Notes under the pieces: model-generated | Told to the model about the DNA's origin: nothing | Databases searched by the model: none | Seen by the model: the letters and a program-made list of their open reading frames with translations, nothing else | Translations under genes and position numbers: made by a program | In this document: piece after piece, positions 47,656 to 58,558 of the stretch | Layout of the letters: each line of letters starts with the position of its first letter | How positions within the stretch are numbered: the first letter of the stretch is position 1 | Assembly (NCBI GenBank): GCA_019096065.1 | Contig: JAGUCH010000003.1 | Coordinates: 4,464,001-4,528,000, forward strand | Source of the DNA: Paracyclopina nana | Taxonomy: Eukaryota > Arthropoda > Copepoda > Cyclopoida > Cyclopettidae | Direction: 5' to 3' | Length of the DNA: 64,000 nt

Positions 47656-50600
47656 ATGAACTGGACGGCAACGTGTTGTAGCCTTTTTCTCCTCTGGCTG
47701 GCCTTTTCGCAAGGCAGCAGTGAGTTGTGCACCTTACAAAAAGTGCCTAATGGACGAATGGCGCTCGTGAAAAGTGGCTGGGTTGAATTCACGTGCAACA
47801 AAGGCTTCGCATTAAATAGCCCCACAAAGTTAATAAAATGCAGCGAGCTCCATCGCCAATTTTTTCCGAGCTGCATTAGCATTCAAAATGACCAGCCCAC
47901 CTACGAAGATTATGAGAGGCATGAAGATGAAGAGGGAGGGAAGAAAAAGAGCGAATATGGCGATTACTATGATTATGATTACAACGAATTAGCCAAATTT
48001 GGACTCAAGCAGCCGGGCGAGACGAGTAAATATGAGTATGACTATGACGACGACGAGTCCTATGACCAAGAGTATTACAATAAGTTGGCAAAAGCGTACG
48101 AGGACTACAAAGATGAGGGGAACGGAGATTATAAAGAGGACTATGAGGAGGGTGAAATTCGCGAAGCAGACAAAGAAGATATGATGAGTGGAGCTGAAAC
48201 TGAAAACGACCGGGATGAGCCAAATAAGGATTCAATTACTTATGGCGATGACTTGGAAGAAAAAAGAGAATACACAGAAGAAGATTCACATGATGACGAC
48301 GAGGATGAGTCAGAGGATAACAATGCTGACAACAACGAAGATGCTAAAGAAGCGGAAAGTGTAACCAAAGAAGACCAAAATGAAGAATTGTCTGAAGAAA
48401 CTGACGTCAATGATGAAGATGATTATGAAGATGAAAAAGAGGCTACTGACGAATCTGGAGACTTGCTTGATGAGACAGTTGGTCGACCAATTTCTGAAAC
48501 TAGTGCAGACAAATCCGAGAGCTATGAAGATTCGTATGACGAAAGCTATGATGAAAACAAAGCTGAGACCGAAAACAAGAAAAACGAATATGATGAGCTC
48601 GAATCTGAGGAAGAAAATGCGAACACTGACACATCGTATGATGAACCAATTGTAATAGAAGATCCCAAAGAAGAAAACATCGTCGCAAGCAATAACAATG
48701 AGAACGATATCAGGCAAGTTTACATTGATTACGCTGGAAGTGGCTCCGATCCTGCTGATATTGAGGAACCGACATCTGCGGCAAGTGAAGATGACGAAGA
48801 CTATAATTACGACAGTGAAAGTAGTGGGGACTTTGATAACACCAAGGCTACATCAACCACAGAAAAACCTATGCTGGCAGCAACGACAAGCATGACAACA
48901 CCAATAATATTAGGTGATGATGATGATGATTACACAGAAGGAAGTGGCCTTCCTACGACTTCAACATCCATGCCCACTAACATTCCCACAGACGATGAAG
49001 ACCTTACCGATGGGTCTGGAGAAGGGGAGGGATCTGGTGACTCGGACGAGCTCAATCCTGATGAGATCTACAATTTCAGGCGAGATTTCTACTTCACCAA
49101 CGAGGTCGACCTCATGAGGTTGGACAATTCTTGCAAAGACAAATTCATTTCAGCTCCTCAAATTTTCAACGCTAAAATCAGGTAAGACCACATATCTGTG
49201 AAAATAATTGCATTACTTTAAAAAACGATTTTATGTCCGCAAGTGACTACAACCACGAGATCAAAAATGTGGTCATTCCCGGGCGATTCTACTCTGCTGT
49301 CACCTACACTTGCGAGCCTGGCTTCAAAAGCGAAAACTATCAGCTTTTCTGCTCCGAGGGTGAATGGCAAGGCAAGTACCCAGAATGCGTCGGCACATCA
49401 TCACTCAGCGTCACTCCTGACGCAGAGGCCAACAGCAACAACAACGGTGATGTAATAAATGAGAGGCCATCAGTCTGCTCCGAGGCTGAGGCAGCTAAAT
49501 GCCATCATCTTTGCTCCGTTGATGACAACGAGGCCGTATGCAAATGCCATGCAGGCTACAGCCTCGACCTTGACGATGAGGCCACTTGTGTTGACGTCGA
49601 TGAATGTCTCAATGACAACGGAGGCTGTGACCACGAATGCTTAAATGAGCCAGGTAGGATGAGGTGCCGCTGCAGATCAGGCTACTCTTTGGCAGGAGAC
49701 GGTCAAAGCTGCATTGATGACAACGAGTGCCAATTGTCTCCAGACATTTGTGGTCATGGTGACTGCGTAAATCTGCCTGGCACGTACTTGTGTCAGTGCC
49801 ATTCTGGATTCCAAGAGGAAAATGGGATATGTCAAGATATTGATGAGTGTACCGCTAGCTCAAATTGCCCTCAAAATAGCCAATGCTTCAATCTTGTGGG
49901 CAGTTTTGAATGCACTTGCCCCAACGGCTACCAAATGGACAAAGCTACAAATATGTGCGCCGATATAGACGAATGCCTTCACGCAGACCATGGATGTGAT
50001 CACATTTGCATTAACACTGAAGGCTCAGTAATATGCGAATGTCAACCAGGCTACCAGCTAGAAGAAAACGGCCAATCTTGCCAGGATATGGACGAATGTG
50101 CAACCGACAACAATGCGTGCTTGCATGGTGATTGCATCAACATCCCAGGATCACACGAGTGTCAATGCCATCCTGGGTTCCAGCTCGACGCCAGCAGCAA
50201 AAGGTGCGATGACATAGATGAATGTGCCAACAACAACACCCAAATTTGTGGAGAGCATGGCCAATGCAATAACCTGATTGGGAGCTTTGAATGCAATTGT
50301 GATTTGGGCTACGAAATGATACTTCATCATAATAATGGGTGTCAAGACATCGATGAGTGTCAGTTTAACAATGGGGGTTGTGATCAGATTTGCGTCAACA
50401 AACCTGGAGGATTCATGTGCCAATGCACGCAGGGCTATACTTTGGATGCGGATGGCAAACACTGCTCCGACATCGATGAATGCATCAACTCCATTTGTGG
50501 ACAGCACGGTGATTGTGTTAATCTGCCAGGATCATTTTCGTGCCAATGCCATGACGGTTTCCAGTCTGAGGAAAATGGCAGGGCTGCGTGCAGAGACATC

Positions 50601-53600
50601 AACGAGTGCATTATCTACGAGCATGATTTATGCGGCGACCACAGCCAATGTTTCAATCTCTTGGGCTCTTTCGAATGCAGATGCGACAGTGGATACCAAA
50701 TGGATAACACTGTTAAAGCCTGCGTCATTATGGATGAGTGCAAAAGGACTGAAAACATATGTGGGCATGGGGAATGCATCAGCACTTTCCCTGGATATGA
50801 GTGCAGATGCTTTGATGGATATGAATTTGAGGGTGGGCAGTGTAAGGACATTGATGAGTGCTTAACCAATCACTGTGGAGTGGGGACCTGCACGAATACG
50901 CAAGGAGGATACTCCTGTGCATGTCCCAAAGGATATCAGTTTGAACAAGGCACATGTATGGATGTGGATGAGTGCAAATCATTGGACAATGGCGGATGCT
51001 CGCACTCTTGTATAAATATGGAGGGAGGGCACAGGTGCCAATGCCCAGACAGCCACGAATTGCAGACCGACGGACGCAGTTGCAAACAGATCGAAAAGGA
51101 CTTACCTTGCATCTCCCGCGAGAAACCACAGCATGGGTGAGTTTTTGCACTAATTGAGGACTGCTTTATGTTGACTGTCAGCATAACTAACATCGGTATC
51201 GAGGAACTTGATTTAGCATAATCTTCAGTTGTTGATGAAATTGGTTATGTACTCCACGGCAAAAGGAATCCTCTGAATGACCCTGGCACCAAATTTAGCG
51301 TAATCCATATCGTCATTGGCGAAAGGCCTGGGCAGCAGAATATTATCTTGAAAAAGAGGATAGTCCAGGGTTTTGGGATCAATCAAAGCCCTCAAAAAGC
51401 CAGGATCTTTAAGCTTAAAATCTTCAAGGATTTCTCTCAGTTTTCCTTCGCCCCATTTGCTTTTCCACTCACGATGGGCTGGGCCAAAAATCATCCTCTG
51501 TAGGAGTTTCTTTTCATGAAAAGCAGAGACCAAATCAGATTTAGCTCAAAAGTGCGCCCATCTCGTTACTTACAACAACGCGGCTTTCACCAAGGAGCTT
51601 TTTCGCTGGCAATCCTTCAGGAGCTTGTGCAAGTAATTCCATGAAAGCATTGTAGCTTGGTTCGCGTTCGTTAATCATGTTTAAAGTGAATAGAAACAAA
51701 GTGACTCGGGAAATCAGAACCTCTGGACCGTCAAGCGCGACTTCACTCAAGGCCTTATCCATCATGTTCATAGCATCTTGGAGTCGATCTTAAGCACAAA
51801 AAATAAGATTAACACTGGTTGTAATCCATGAGGCAATCAAGTACCCAATTCTAAATAGAAGCAAACCACGTCAGCATTTCCGATGCTTCTGAATTGCTGC
51901 CATAATGTCGGCATGTTGTCGACGGCGATCTTTAGGGCTCCGTACAACTTCAGGTTCATACCCAGCCTCAAAACGGTCGCAAGCCAAAAGGCCCTTCCAA
52001 TCAATCGCTTGTCTTCGTGGAGTCCCTTCCTTTGCAGAAGAAAAGAATAGATCGTGAGATCTGTGGCAGCCTCAGTCACTTGGTTGGAAGTCTTTTTGCC
52101 CATGGCGACTAAAACACAATCGATGAAGTTCTATTTGATTGAAAAAACAGATCAGAAAATACCTTTGTCATAATACTGAAGAGCCTTGCAAGTCACTCTA
52201 TGGTTTTTAATATCAGCCAGTTGACAAGGTCTTGAGCAGTAAGGAACAATGTTACAGCCTCCGCACAGCAGAACCTTTATGCCATCTTCTCCCTCAGTCT
52301 TGAGACATACAACGCAAAATGGGACTTTGCTCAAACTCATTGTTCGAGCCAAGATGTTCTCTAAAAGATTAATTATGAATTGCAAGCAATGCAGAAATCT
52401 CCGAAACTCTGACTAGTGACTAGTGACTAATTAACTCTTTCAGAGTGTTTGCTAGTGACTATTCCGAAAATTTCCGATTGGCTCAGTTTGCAGAATAAGC
52501 AGAGTTAGCTTTTAGAGCATTTTGATGGCGGACAAGAATGAATATGGCACTTTTATTGAGTTTTTAGCTAGTTTCTGTCTACTAAACATAACATTTTTTT
52601 CAATGCGTTACCAGTTTAGCCAGATATCTAAAACCAGATGTACATGTCCACATTGTGGACAGCTAGGGTCGAGCACGTTTTCTTAAAGTAGGCTCAAACT
52701 TAGGGCATAATGACTCTGATTCTTTTGTAAAAATAAGAGGCTATAAAAATCAGTTGAAAAAAGTTTCAACAATTTCCTAATAGATCACCTTGTATTCTAG
52801 ATCTTCTGGTAACGCATAATGATAAGCAAACTTTATATCTTAAATGGCTGCATCCTTGCATCCATCACTCCACCTGTGCGAGAAAATGAGCTGTCATCAG
52901 GGTGACCAGAAAATTAGAGCGGGTTGTAGCTAGATTTTCCCCTAAAATAGCCACGTTTGGCTATCTCAGAAAAATTGATCATAATAGCCACAAATTGGTG
53001 AAAAATAGACACATTTTTAGGAATTTTCAAGATAATATTTGTTATTCTGAAATTTTTTCCCAAGTTTTGGAATTGCTGTGGATAAAATCAAGGATTTAAT
53101 AATGATTTTCTTCAAAAATTGGTGGCAAAAGATCAAAAAATAAGTTGGCCAATTTTGCAAATTTCATTTTTTCCCCTGCTTTTTTGATGATTTTCAAGCG
53201 TTTATTAAGTAAAAATATCAAATTTTCGGACTTTTCAAAAATAGCCATGAATGGCTATGGCTATTCGGCCTTTTCCGTAGCCACACATGGGCTAAAAATA
53301 GCCACTTAGGCTATAAATAGCCACATCTGGTCACCCTGGCTGTCATCTCGTTTTCTTAAAACCAAATTAGACCAATCAAACCGCAGAATGAAATGCTTTT
53401 ACTTCATCAGCCAAGTTTAAGTGTTGTTTAAAGTTTAATATCAGTTCTGATAGGCTGACCAATTAATACAGTGATATTAAAAATTGGCAATTCTGATTGG
53501 CTAAAAAGAAAATAACGCAGCCAGCTCGTGGTTACCAGATTAATCGCTGACTCGTGGCTTCTTTTTTAGCAAAAAATGCCGTTTGACCACACCAGATCAA

Positions 53601-55526
53601 TTTTCTAATCTGGAAACTTTGCACAAAATCTCGACTTTTCCTTCCCGTATTAGAGGATAACTGCAGGGTCTCGAGCGCTAACGCGCTCTCGACCCTAATA
53701 AACTCTACTTTATGCCTTTTTTCTGAATAAGTAAGGAAAGTAATGACATTTATTGTTTGTAATCGATGGTAACGCTGTCAGTATAACTCGTTAAAACAAA
53801 AATATAACTGTTGAAACAGCTAACAAGGGTTCTAGAAATTCCTCCTCGACTTTGCAGCACTACGTAGTCGTGGAGGAATTTCTAGCAACCGTAAAAGTAA
53901 CTTATATGGTTGTTTTTAATTTTGGAAATTTTTTTCTACAGATATTTGCGATGTAATGCTCGCAAAATCAGGGGCATGGGCAAATTTCCAGCTGGCACCA
54001 AATGCAGACTCAAGTGCAAAAGAGGGTTCAAATTCAGCTCCAATTCTGGGCCCATGAAAACAGTCTGCAATAAAGATGGACAATGGAGTCAATTGGGCGA
54101 CTGTGAACCCAAACTGTGCCCGCAGTTACCGTTCCTTCAAAACGGGCTCGTTGAGCCACCAGAGTGTTCCATGCTGCCACAAAAGGGTGGCACGAAGTGT
54201 TCGTTTCATTGCAATCCCGGCTATAAATTGTCAGGGAAGAAAACCATTTCTTGCTCGAAGCGAGCTCTGGAATGGAAGGACGAGATGCCCGTGTGTGAAT
54301 CTGATTTCCCAAAGCCTTTTATAATTTGCCCCGCTGACATAACCAAACCTTTATCTGGCCGAGGATCTTCAGTTTATGTCATGATACCACAGCCGAAAAC
54401 AAACGTTGATTGGTTCAGGTAGTGCACTGATTCGAAAATTAAGTGGAAAAGCTGCATGCTGTTTAATTTTGAGCTTAGGTATGTGGACGCTGAACCAAGT
54501 TGGGCCAAGCAGTTGGAAGGAGAGATGACACGAGGCCGCCATGTGATCACATTTCGGGCTCGCAGTCCTATGGCCTCAGTGTCCTCCAGTTGTCAGATGA
54601 TTATTCATGTGAGAGACATGGAGCCACCCAGAGTACAACAGTGCCCTAGATCATTTACTGAGATGCTGTCACCTGGGCAAAGTGTCAAAAAGATCACATG
54701 GACTGAACCAGTCTTTTCGGACAATGTCAAAATTCAGCATGTCATGGCGTCTTTCCTGCCAGGCCATTACTTCAGCGCAGGCAAGCACAATATTTTATAC
54801 CAGGCCACAGATGCGGATGGCAACCGGGGCAAATGTGGATTCACCATTACTGTTCTGCCCAATGGAGGTGGATCCATTGGCAGTAGATATAGCTCTTCCA
54901 ACAATGTGCTCCCTGCACCAACCATCGTGAGCAATCCTGCTGAAGACGTTGCTGAAAATAGTAGCATATGCGATTCGGTGCCATCAATTGACAGTGGTCG
55001 CATGGTTTGCTTTCCCTACGGAAGAAATGGAAAGAGATGCACGCCTGTATGCAATACAGGTCACCAATTTTACCAAAAGTTCGACGGGCATCCGCCAGCT
55101 TACTTGTGCCTTCCGCCAAAAAGAGTTGATTGGAACATACGCAAGTTCATTCCGGATTGCTCGCCCACGCACGAACTACCCATAAACGGCCGAGAATGCG
55201 AGGCTGGATGGGAGCAGCGAGGTTCCAATAAATGTGTTGCTTGCCCACCGGGCATGTATCGGGCACATAATGAGCCCCTCTGCCAACTTTGCCCAAAGGG
55301 TTTGTACTCTGACCAATTCGGATCCGCTAAATGTGTACGTTGTCCCATGCACCATACTACGCGAGGTTTGGGCTCAAGAAAGGCCTCGCATTGTCATTAC
55401 CATAGACCTGCAGCCAGGTCCAGGCTCCTGGACCGGAGAAAAGATAAAGACCACGAGGCCTCCTTCATGTACTACAACCGATGGATGTCGCACCACAGTA
55501 ACCACGACGAGGATGATATTACTTAA
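47656..55526 (+). CDS. Secreted multidomain CCP / acidic Tyr-rich / EGF / HYR matrix protein
   Basis: Exons 47656-49181, 49244-51136, 53942-54418 and 54479-55526, 1,647 residues. Signal peptide [20 protein letters not shown]; a short CCP (sushi) module to ~72; then about 400 residues dominated by Asp, Glu and Tyr with Ser/Thr, likely extended and possibly Tyr-sulfated; a second CCP (from [13 protein letters not shown]); 13 EGF modules, 12 with the calcium-binding D/N-E-C start; two more CCPs (first one formed by joining KPQHG to YLRCNA over the long intron); two HYR modules ([23 protein letters not shown]); a Cys cluster; and an ephrin-receptor-like GCC2/GCC3 module ([17 protein letters not shown]). 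This order resembles SVEP1-type adhesion proteins but without VWA or pentraxin domains. It is probably an extracellular matrix or cuticle protein. The 2.8 kb intron 51137-53941 carries another gene and a MITE. Confidence 0.88.
51225..52340 (-). CDS. MYND-type zinc-finger protein nested in an intron
   Basis: Minus-strand exons 52163-52340, 51845-52108, 51574-51788 and 51225-51509 (the last may start at 51497), about 309-313 residues. A complete MYND finger opens the protein: Cys9, 12, 26, 29, 35, 39, His47 and Cys51 ([33 protein letters not shown]). MYND fingers bind proline-rich peptides and often sit in transcriptional co-repressors. The remainder is helical with no SET domain, so it is not a SMYD methyltransferase. 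I do not recognise a closer family. It lies wholly inside the 51137-53941 intron of the CCP/EGF gene, on the opposite strand. The start is the ATG at 52340, not the longer open frame upstream, which lacks an ATG. Confidence 0.8.
52898..53338. mobile_element. hAT-type MITE with 8-bp target duplication
   Basis: The element starts CAGGGTGACCAGA and ends TCTGGTCACCCTG, perfect 13-bp inverted termini of hAT style (CAGGG...). It is flanked by GCTGTCAT at 52890-52897 and again at 53339-53346, an exact 8-bp duplication, the hAT hallmark. It is 441 bp long and AT-rich, with repeated ATAGCCAC / GTGGCTAT phrases near both ends and no transposase. It lies in the same intron as the MYND gene. Intact duplication and termini suggest a fairly recent insertion. 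Confidence 0.92.
53666..53695. repeat. Short hairpin
   Basis: GGGTCTCGAGCGC and GCGCTCTCGACCC flank a 4-nt TAAC loop. They form a 5 bp plus 6 bp stem with a two-base internal mismatch. It is GC-rich in AT-rich intron DNA. Function unknown. Confidence 0.5.
53828..53890. repeat. Long-stem hairpin (possible small-RNA precursor)
   Basis: CTAGAAATTCCTCCTCGACT and AGTCGTGGAGGAATTTCTAG pair over 20 positions with one mismatch; outer GGTT and AACC extend the stem past a single bulge. The loop is about 14 nt. It lies about 50 bp before the exon at 53942. It could be a miRNA-like precursor, a tiny MITE remnant or a splice-modulating structure. Confidence 0.5.
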
Positions 55527-55632
55527 AACACATTATTTTATGTCGACTCTCATATTAAATAACACTTTTCTTTTTCAAAATTAGGTGGTATGCTGCAGTA
55601 AAATTATTTTCCTTGGTCACCAGGAGGGGCTG

Positions 55633-57906
55633 TCAGTAGCAGGTCTTGTTAACCAATTGGTTGTTGATCTGCTTCAGCGGAGATCGAAAGCCCATGGAGT
55701 TGCTATGCAACTTTACTTTACGAAACACACTCTTGGGGTTTTCGTGATCAGTGATAATGGGGTTGGCCGAGACTTGAGCGGCAAGCTCAATCACTTCATC
55801 ATCGCCATCGCCATTTTTGGCCATTTTACGAGAAGAAACAGCCACTGTGGCCTTCAAGTCTTGCGATGCCACCAGGGAAGTAATTGGAATGTCCACCACG
55901 TTGAGCTGCTTCAAGCCCACTCCGATTGTGTTATTCATCGTGATGTTTTTGAAGCTTTTGCCCAGGACACGCTTGGACGTGGCAGCAGCAAGTTGCTGTC
56001 TTTGGTCCTCATCTTGCTCAGCCGACTTGTGATGAAAGCCAATACTGATACGTGAAACGGATGTCAATACCTTGACCCCAGCTGATTGGGCTGCCAGGAC
56101 TTGTTCGGTTTTGTTTGCATCAACCAGACACTCGACCATGGCTGTGGTGCATGTGACCATGAGCTGGACCCTCCTGATCATGACTTTGTGCACGTGCAAG
56201 TCCTCCACACTGGCAATCACCATTTTGAGAGCAGCTTGAACTTCCCAAGTTGACCTCTCCACTCTGATAATGGGATGATCCTCTGGAAGCCTGCTTGGGC
56301 TGGAGTCAGCCCTGTTGCTAGTCATCTCCTTCCAAGCAAAGTCCACAGCCATTTGGCATAGCCTCACAATTTGCGAGACGGAGAGCCTCAGCCAGTCTCG
56401 ATCTTGGCTGTATTGATCTTTTTTCACCACTGAGGCAATCCTCCTTGCCTCAGTTTCCACAACTACGCAAAACGCTGTAGGGTCCACAATGTCAAGGATA
56501 CTCGACTCCAAGTAGTCTAGCTCGGTTCTCCAGAGCTGTCGGAGTGTCTTCAAGTGTGACCTTGCTCCGATGTCTTCAGGGTTGAAGTAAAGCTTCAGGC
56601 AAGCAGGAACCAGCTCCTTTTCCAAGAGCTGGGCCAAATGCAGATTGTTATTGATGGATTGGGCTGTTGCGGCATCGCTGGTGCAAAAAGTGGCAAAGTG
56701 GGCAATATGAAAGAGAGCGTCGGCATGGGTGTCAGCGGCCTCCACGAGCTCAATGAGGTCGTCTGTGGTGCGGTCAGGAAGACTCTTGTCTGAGCTTAAA
56801 ATCGCATGGATCAATCTGTCCAAGGGCACGTGGAGCTGGCTGAGACTGAGCACGATGAGCTTGAGCAACGCAGTGTTCACGGATTGTTCAGTGACCTCAA
56901 CAAAATCCTTGACCACTTCTTTGGCAAGCACGAGATCCGCGGCGTCTCCGCTATTTAGCGCTTCCTTCAAGTTGGTCAGCTCGTTGACAATGTGGTGGCA
57001 TCCGTTGAGGATGTCTTTTTCATCCTTGCTGGCCTTGGCAACCATCATGGCAAAAGTGATGAGCCACTCTGTGTGGGCTTGAACTGCTTCAAAGTCAGCT
57101 TTGCATTTGATGGCATCAGTGCGTTCAAGCACAGAGTCCACGGTGTTTATGAACTTGCCCACTTCGCTAGCCTCGTCCAGATCTTCGTCTGTGGGCGCAG
57201 TGAACATTTTCACCACCGACTCTGTGGACTGTTTGACGAGTGAAAAGAAGAGGTCACGAGAAGCTCGACAATAGGCATTCATGGGTCGTTGGATGGCGTT
57301 CTCGAGAGCATGTACAAGAAAGGGGAGCAATTTGGCAACCACGTGGACATGCATTTCCACTCGCGCCCGACGCCTCGGTCCGCGGAGGTCATGCACGTTC
57401 TTTCCACACAGCTCGAGAAACTTGGTGAGCCTCATGCCAAGTAATTTGATGTTGAGAACGAGCCTGTCAGGGGACGAGGAGCTCTTCTCAAGGATGGCGA
57501 GAGTCTGGAACAATGGATGAGCAGCCGCTTGAATGTGCTGTGAGGCCACATGCTCAGCCGCGCGCAAGGCCACAAGACAGCCTCTGAGGGCGCTGTCAAG
57601 GCCAGCATCGCGAGCATTGTCTTTGAAGCTGGAAATGGAGTCCAAGAGAGCTTGCCTGGATTTCTGCACAAGCTGCCTTCTCTCTTGGAGGTCTTGGCCT
57701 CTGCTGCCAGCTTTTCCGCTTATTTGTGACAGCCTCAACGAGAGCTCTTGCAGCGTGGCAGATAAGTTCCGGTTAAATTCTTCAGATGAGGACGTGTGCT
57801 GGTCATCGCTGGCGGCTGGCGTTTGCTCAAGCAAAGCTTGCACACTTTGGGTGAGCGAGTGTGCAATGTCAGCCAAAGAGCAAGTCCATAAGGGCTGAAG
57901 GTCCAT
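55633..57906 (-). CDS. Vinculin/alpha-catenin superfamily protein, Serendipity-alpha-like, intronless
   Basis: One exon, 757 residues, starting at the first in-frame ATG (MDLQPLWTCSLADIAHSL). The sequence is almost entirely amphipathic helices of the vinculin/alpha-catenin bundle type, with phrases such as FAMMVAKASKDEKDILNGCH, ALLKLIVLSLSQLHVPLDRL and TTAMVECLVDANKTEQVLAA. It lacks the length and tail of vinculin and alpha-catenin. The nearest idea is arthropod Serendipity-alpha, which organises cortical actin during blastoderm cellularisation; assignment is by overall character, not by a diagnostic motif. A disordered C-terminus (about 100 residues, RKMAKNGDGDDEV) ends in KTCY. It is convergent with the CCP/EGF gene, stop codons 106 bp apart. 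Confidence 0.7.
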   Translation of the reverse strand: MDLQPLWTCSLADIAHSLTQSVQALLEQTPAASDDQHTSSSEEFNRNLSATLQELSLRLSQISGKAGSRGQDLQERRQLVQKSRQALLDSISSFKDNARDAGLDSALRGCLVALRAAEHVASQHIQAAAHPLFQTLAILEKSSSSPDRLVLNIKLLGMRLTKFLELCGKNVHDLRGPRRRARVEMHVHVVAKLLPFLVHALENAIQRPMNAYCRASRDLFFSLVKQSTESVVKMFTAPTDEDLDEASEVGKFINTVDSVLERTDAIKCKADFEAVQAHTEWLITFAMMVAKASKDEKDILNGCHHIVNELTNLKEALNSGDAADLVLAKEVVKDFVEVTEQSVNTALLKLIVLSLSQLHVPLDRLIHAILSSDKSLPDRTTDDLIELVEAADTHADALFHIAHFATFCTSDAATAQSINNNLHLAQLLEKELVPACLKLYFNPEDIGARSHLKTLRQLWRTELDYLESSILDIVDPTAFCVVVETEARRIASVVKKDQYSQDRDWLRLSVSQIVRLCQMAVDFAWKEMTSNRADSSPSRLPEDHPIIRVERSTWEVQAALKMVIASVEDLHVHKVMIRRVQLMVTCTTAMVECLVDANKTEQVLAAQSAGVKVLTSVSRISIGFHHKSAEQDEDQRQQLAAATSKRVLGKSFKNITMNNTIGVGLKQLNVVDIPITSLVASQDLKATVAVSSRKMAKNGDGDDEVIELAAQVSANPIITDHENPKSVFRKVKLHSNSMGFRSPLKQINNQLVNKTCY

Positions 57907-58558
57907 ATTTAAAAAGCCACTTCCTTTGACTGTTACGACCGTTGCGGTAGCCAACTAGCTTCTTGGCATTGGCCGGTGGTCTCGTGGTTGTACCTGTTTG
58001 AATTCTTGCTCACCTGTGCTCACTGCACCGCACCGGTATGTACGAACGTTGAGATGTTGTTGCATGAGCGCGCGCCGCGCGTTGAACTCTCCGCGTATAT
58101 TAAAACGCGAGAGCTAGCGAAGCTTTCCTCACTCCTCAGTTTCCTGCCCTCTTTGATCAGGAATTTCTCGGATTATAATTTGCGGCTTTGTCTTTTTAAT
58201 CCCACAAATATTTTGCTTCATCAAAGGAAGAAATGGCCGGGTTATTAAAAGCAGAGTAGCAATTCATAATCTTTTGGTAATTCCTCTTAAAATGTGCGGT
58301 ACAAAGCGGTAGTGGGATGTTCATTCGGCTAGAAATGCAATTCCTACTATATTAAAAGTGCATCATCTAACTAAGATGATACAATTTCAAAAGCCAGAGA
58401 AAGAACTCAAACCCCGCCATTGCAGTGGATATTAGCAGTCGAACAAGCTCTGGGGCAAATTCTACACTTCTTTATTCATACAATATATTTGTTCAAGCTT
58501 GATTGAGTGAAGCTTCGGCTCTTTTAAAATTGAGTCATGTCTTGATGATTTGGTTTCT
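57907..58558. other. Intergenic, no gene seen
   Basis: Upstream region of the vinculin-family gene and 3' flank of the small BTB gene. It contains a GC-rich patch (GAGCGCGCGCCGCGCG at about 58065-58080) and TATATTAA at 58096-58103, but no ORF with recognisable content. Confidence 0.4.

Noticed and set aside
52902-53099. 65-codon ORF inside the hAT MITE
   Set aside because: Lies in a non-autonomous element and shows no transposase motif.
58096-58141. TATATTAA followed about 35-40 bp later by TCACTC and TCAGTT, a possible core promoter
   Set aside because: No gene follows on the plus strand and the spacing is imperfect; probably chance.
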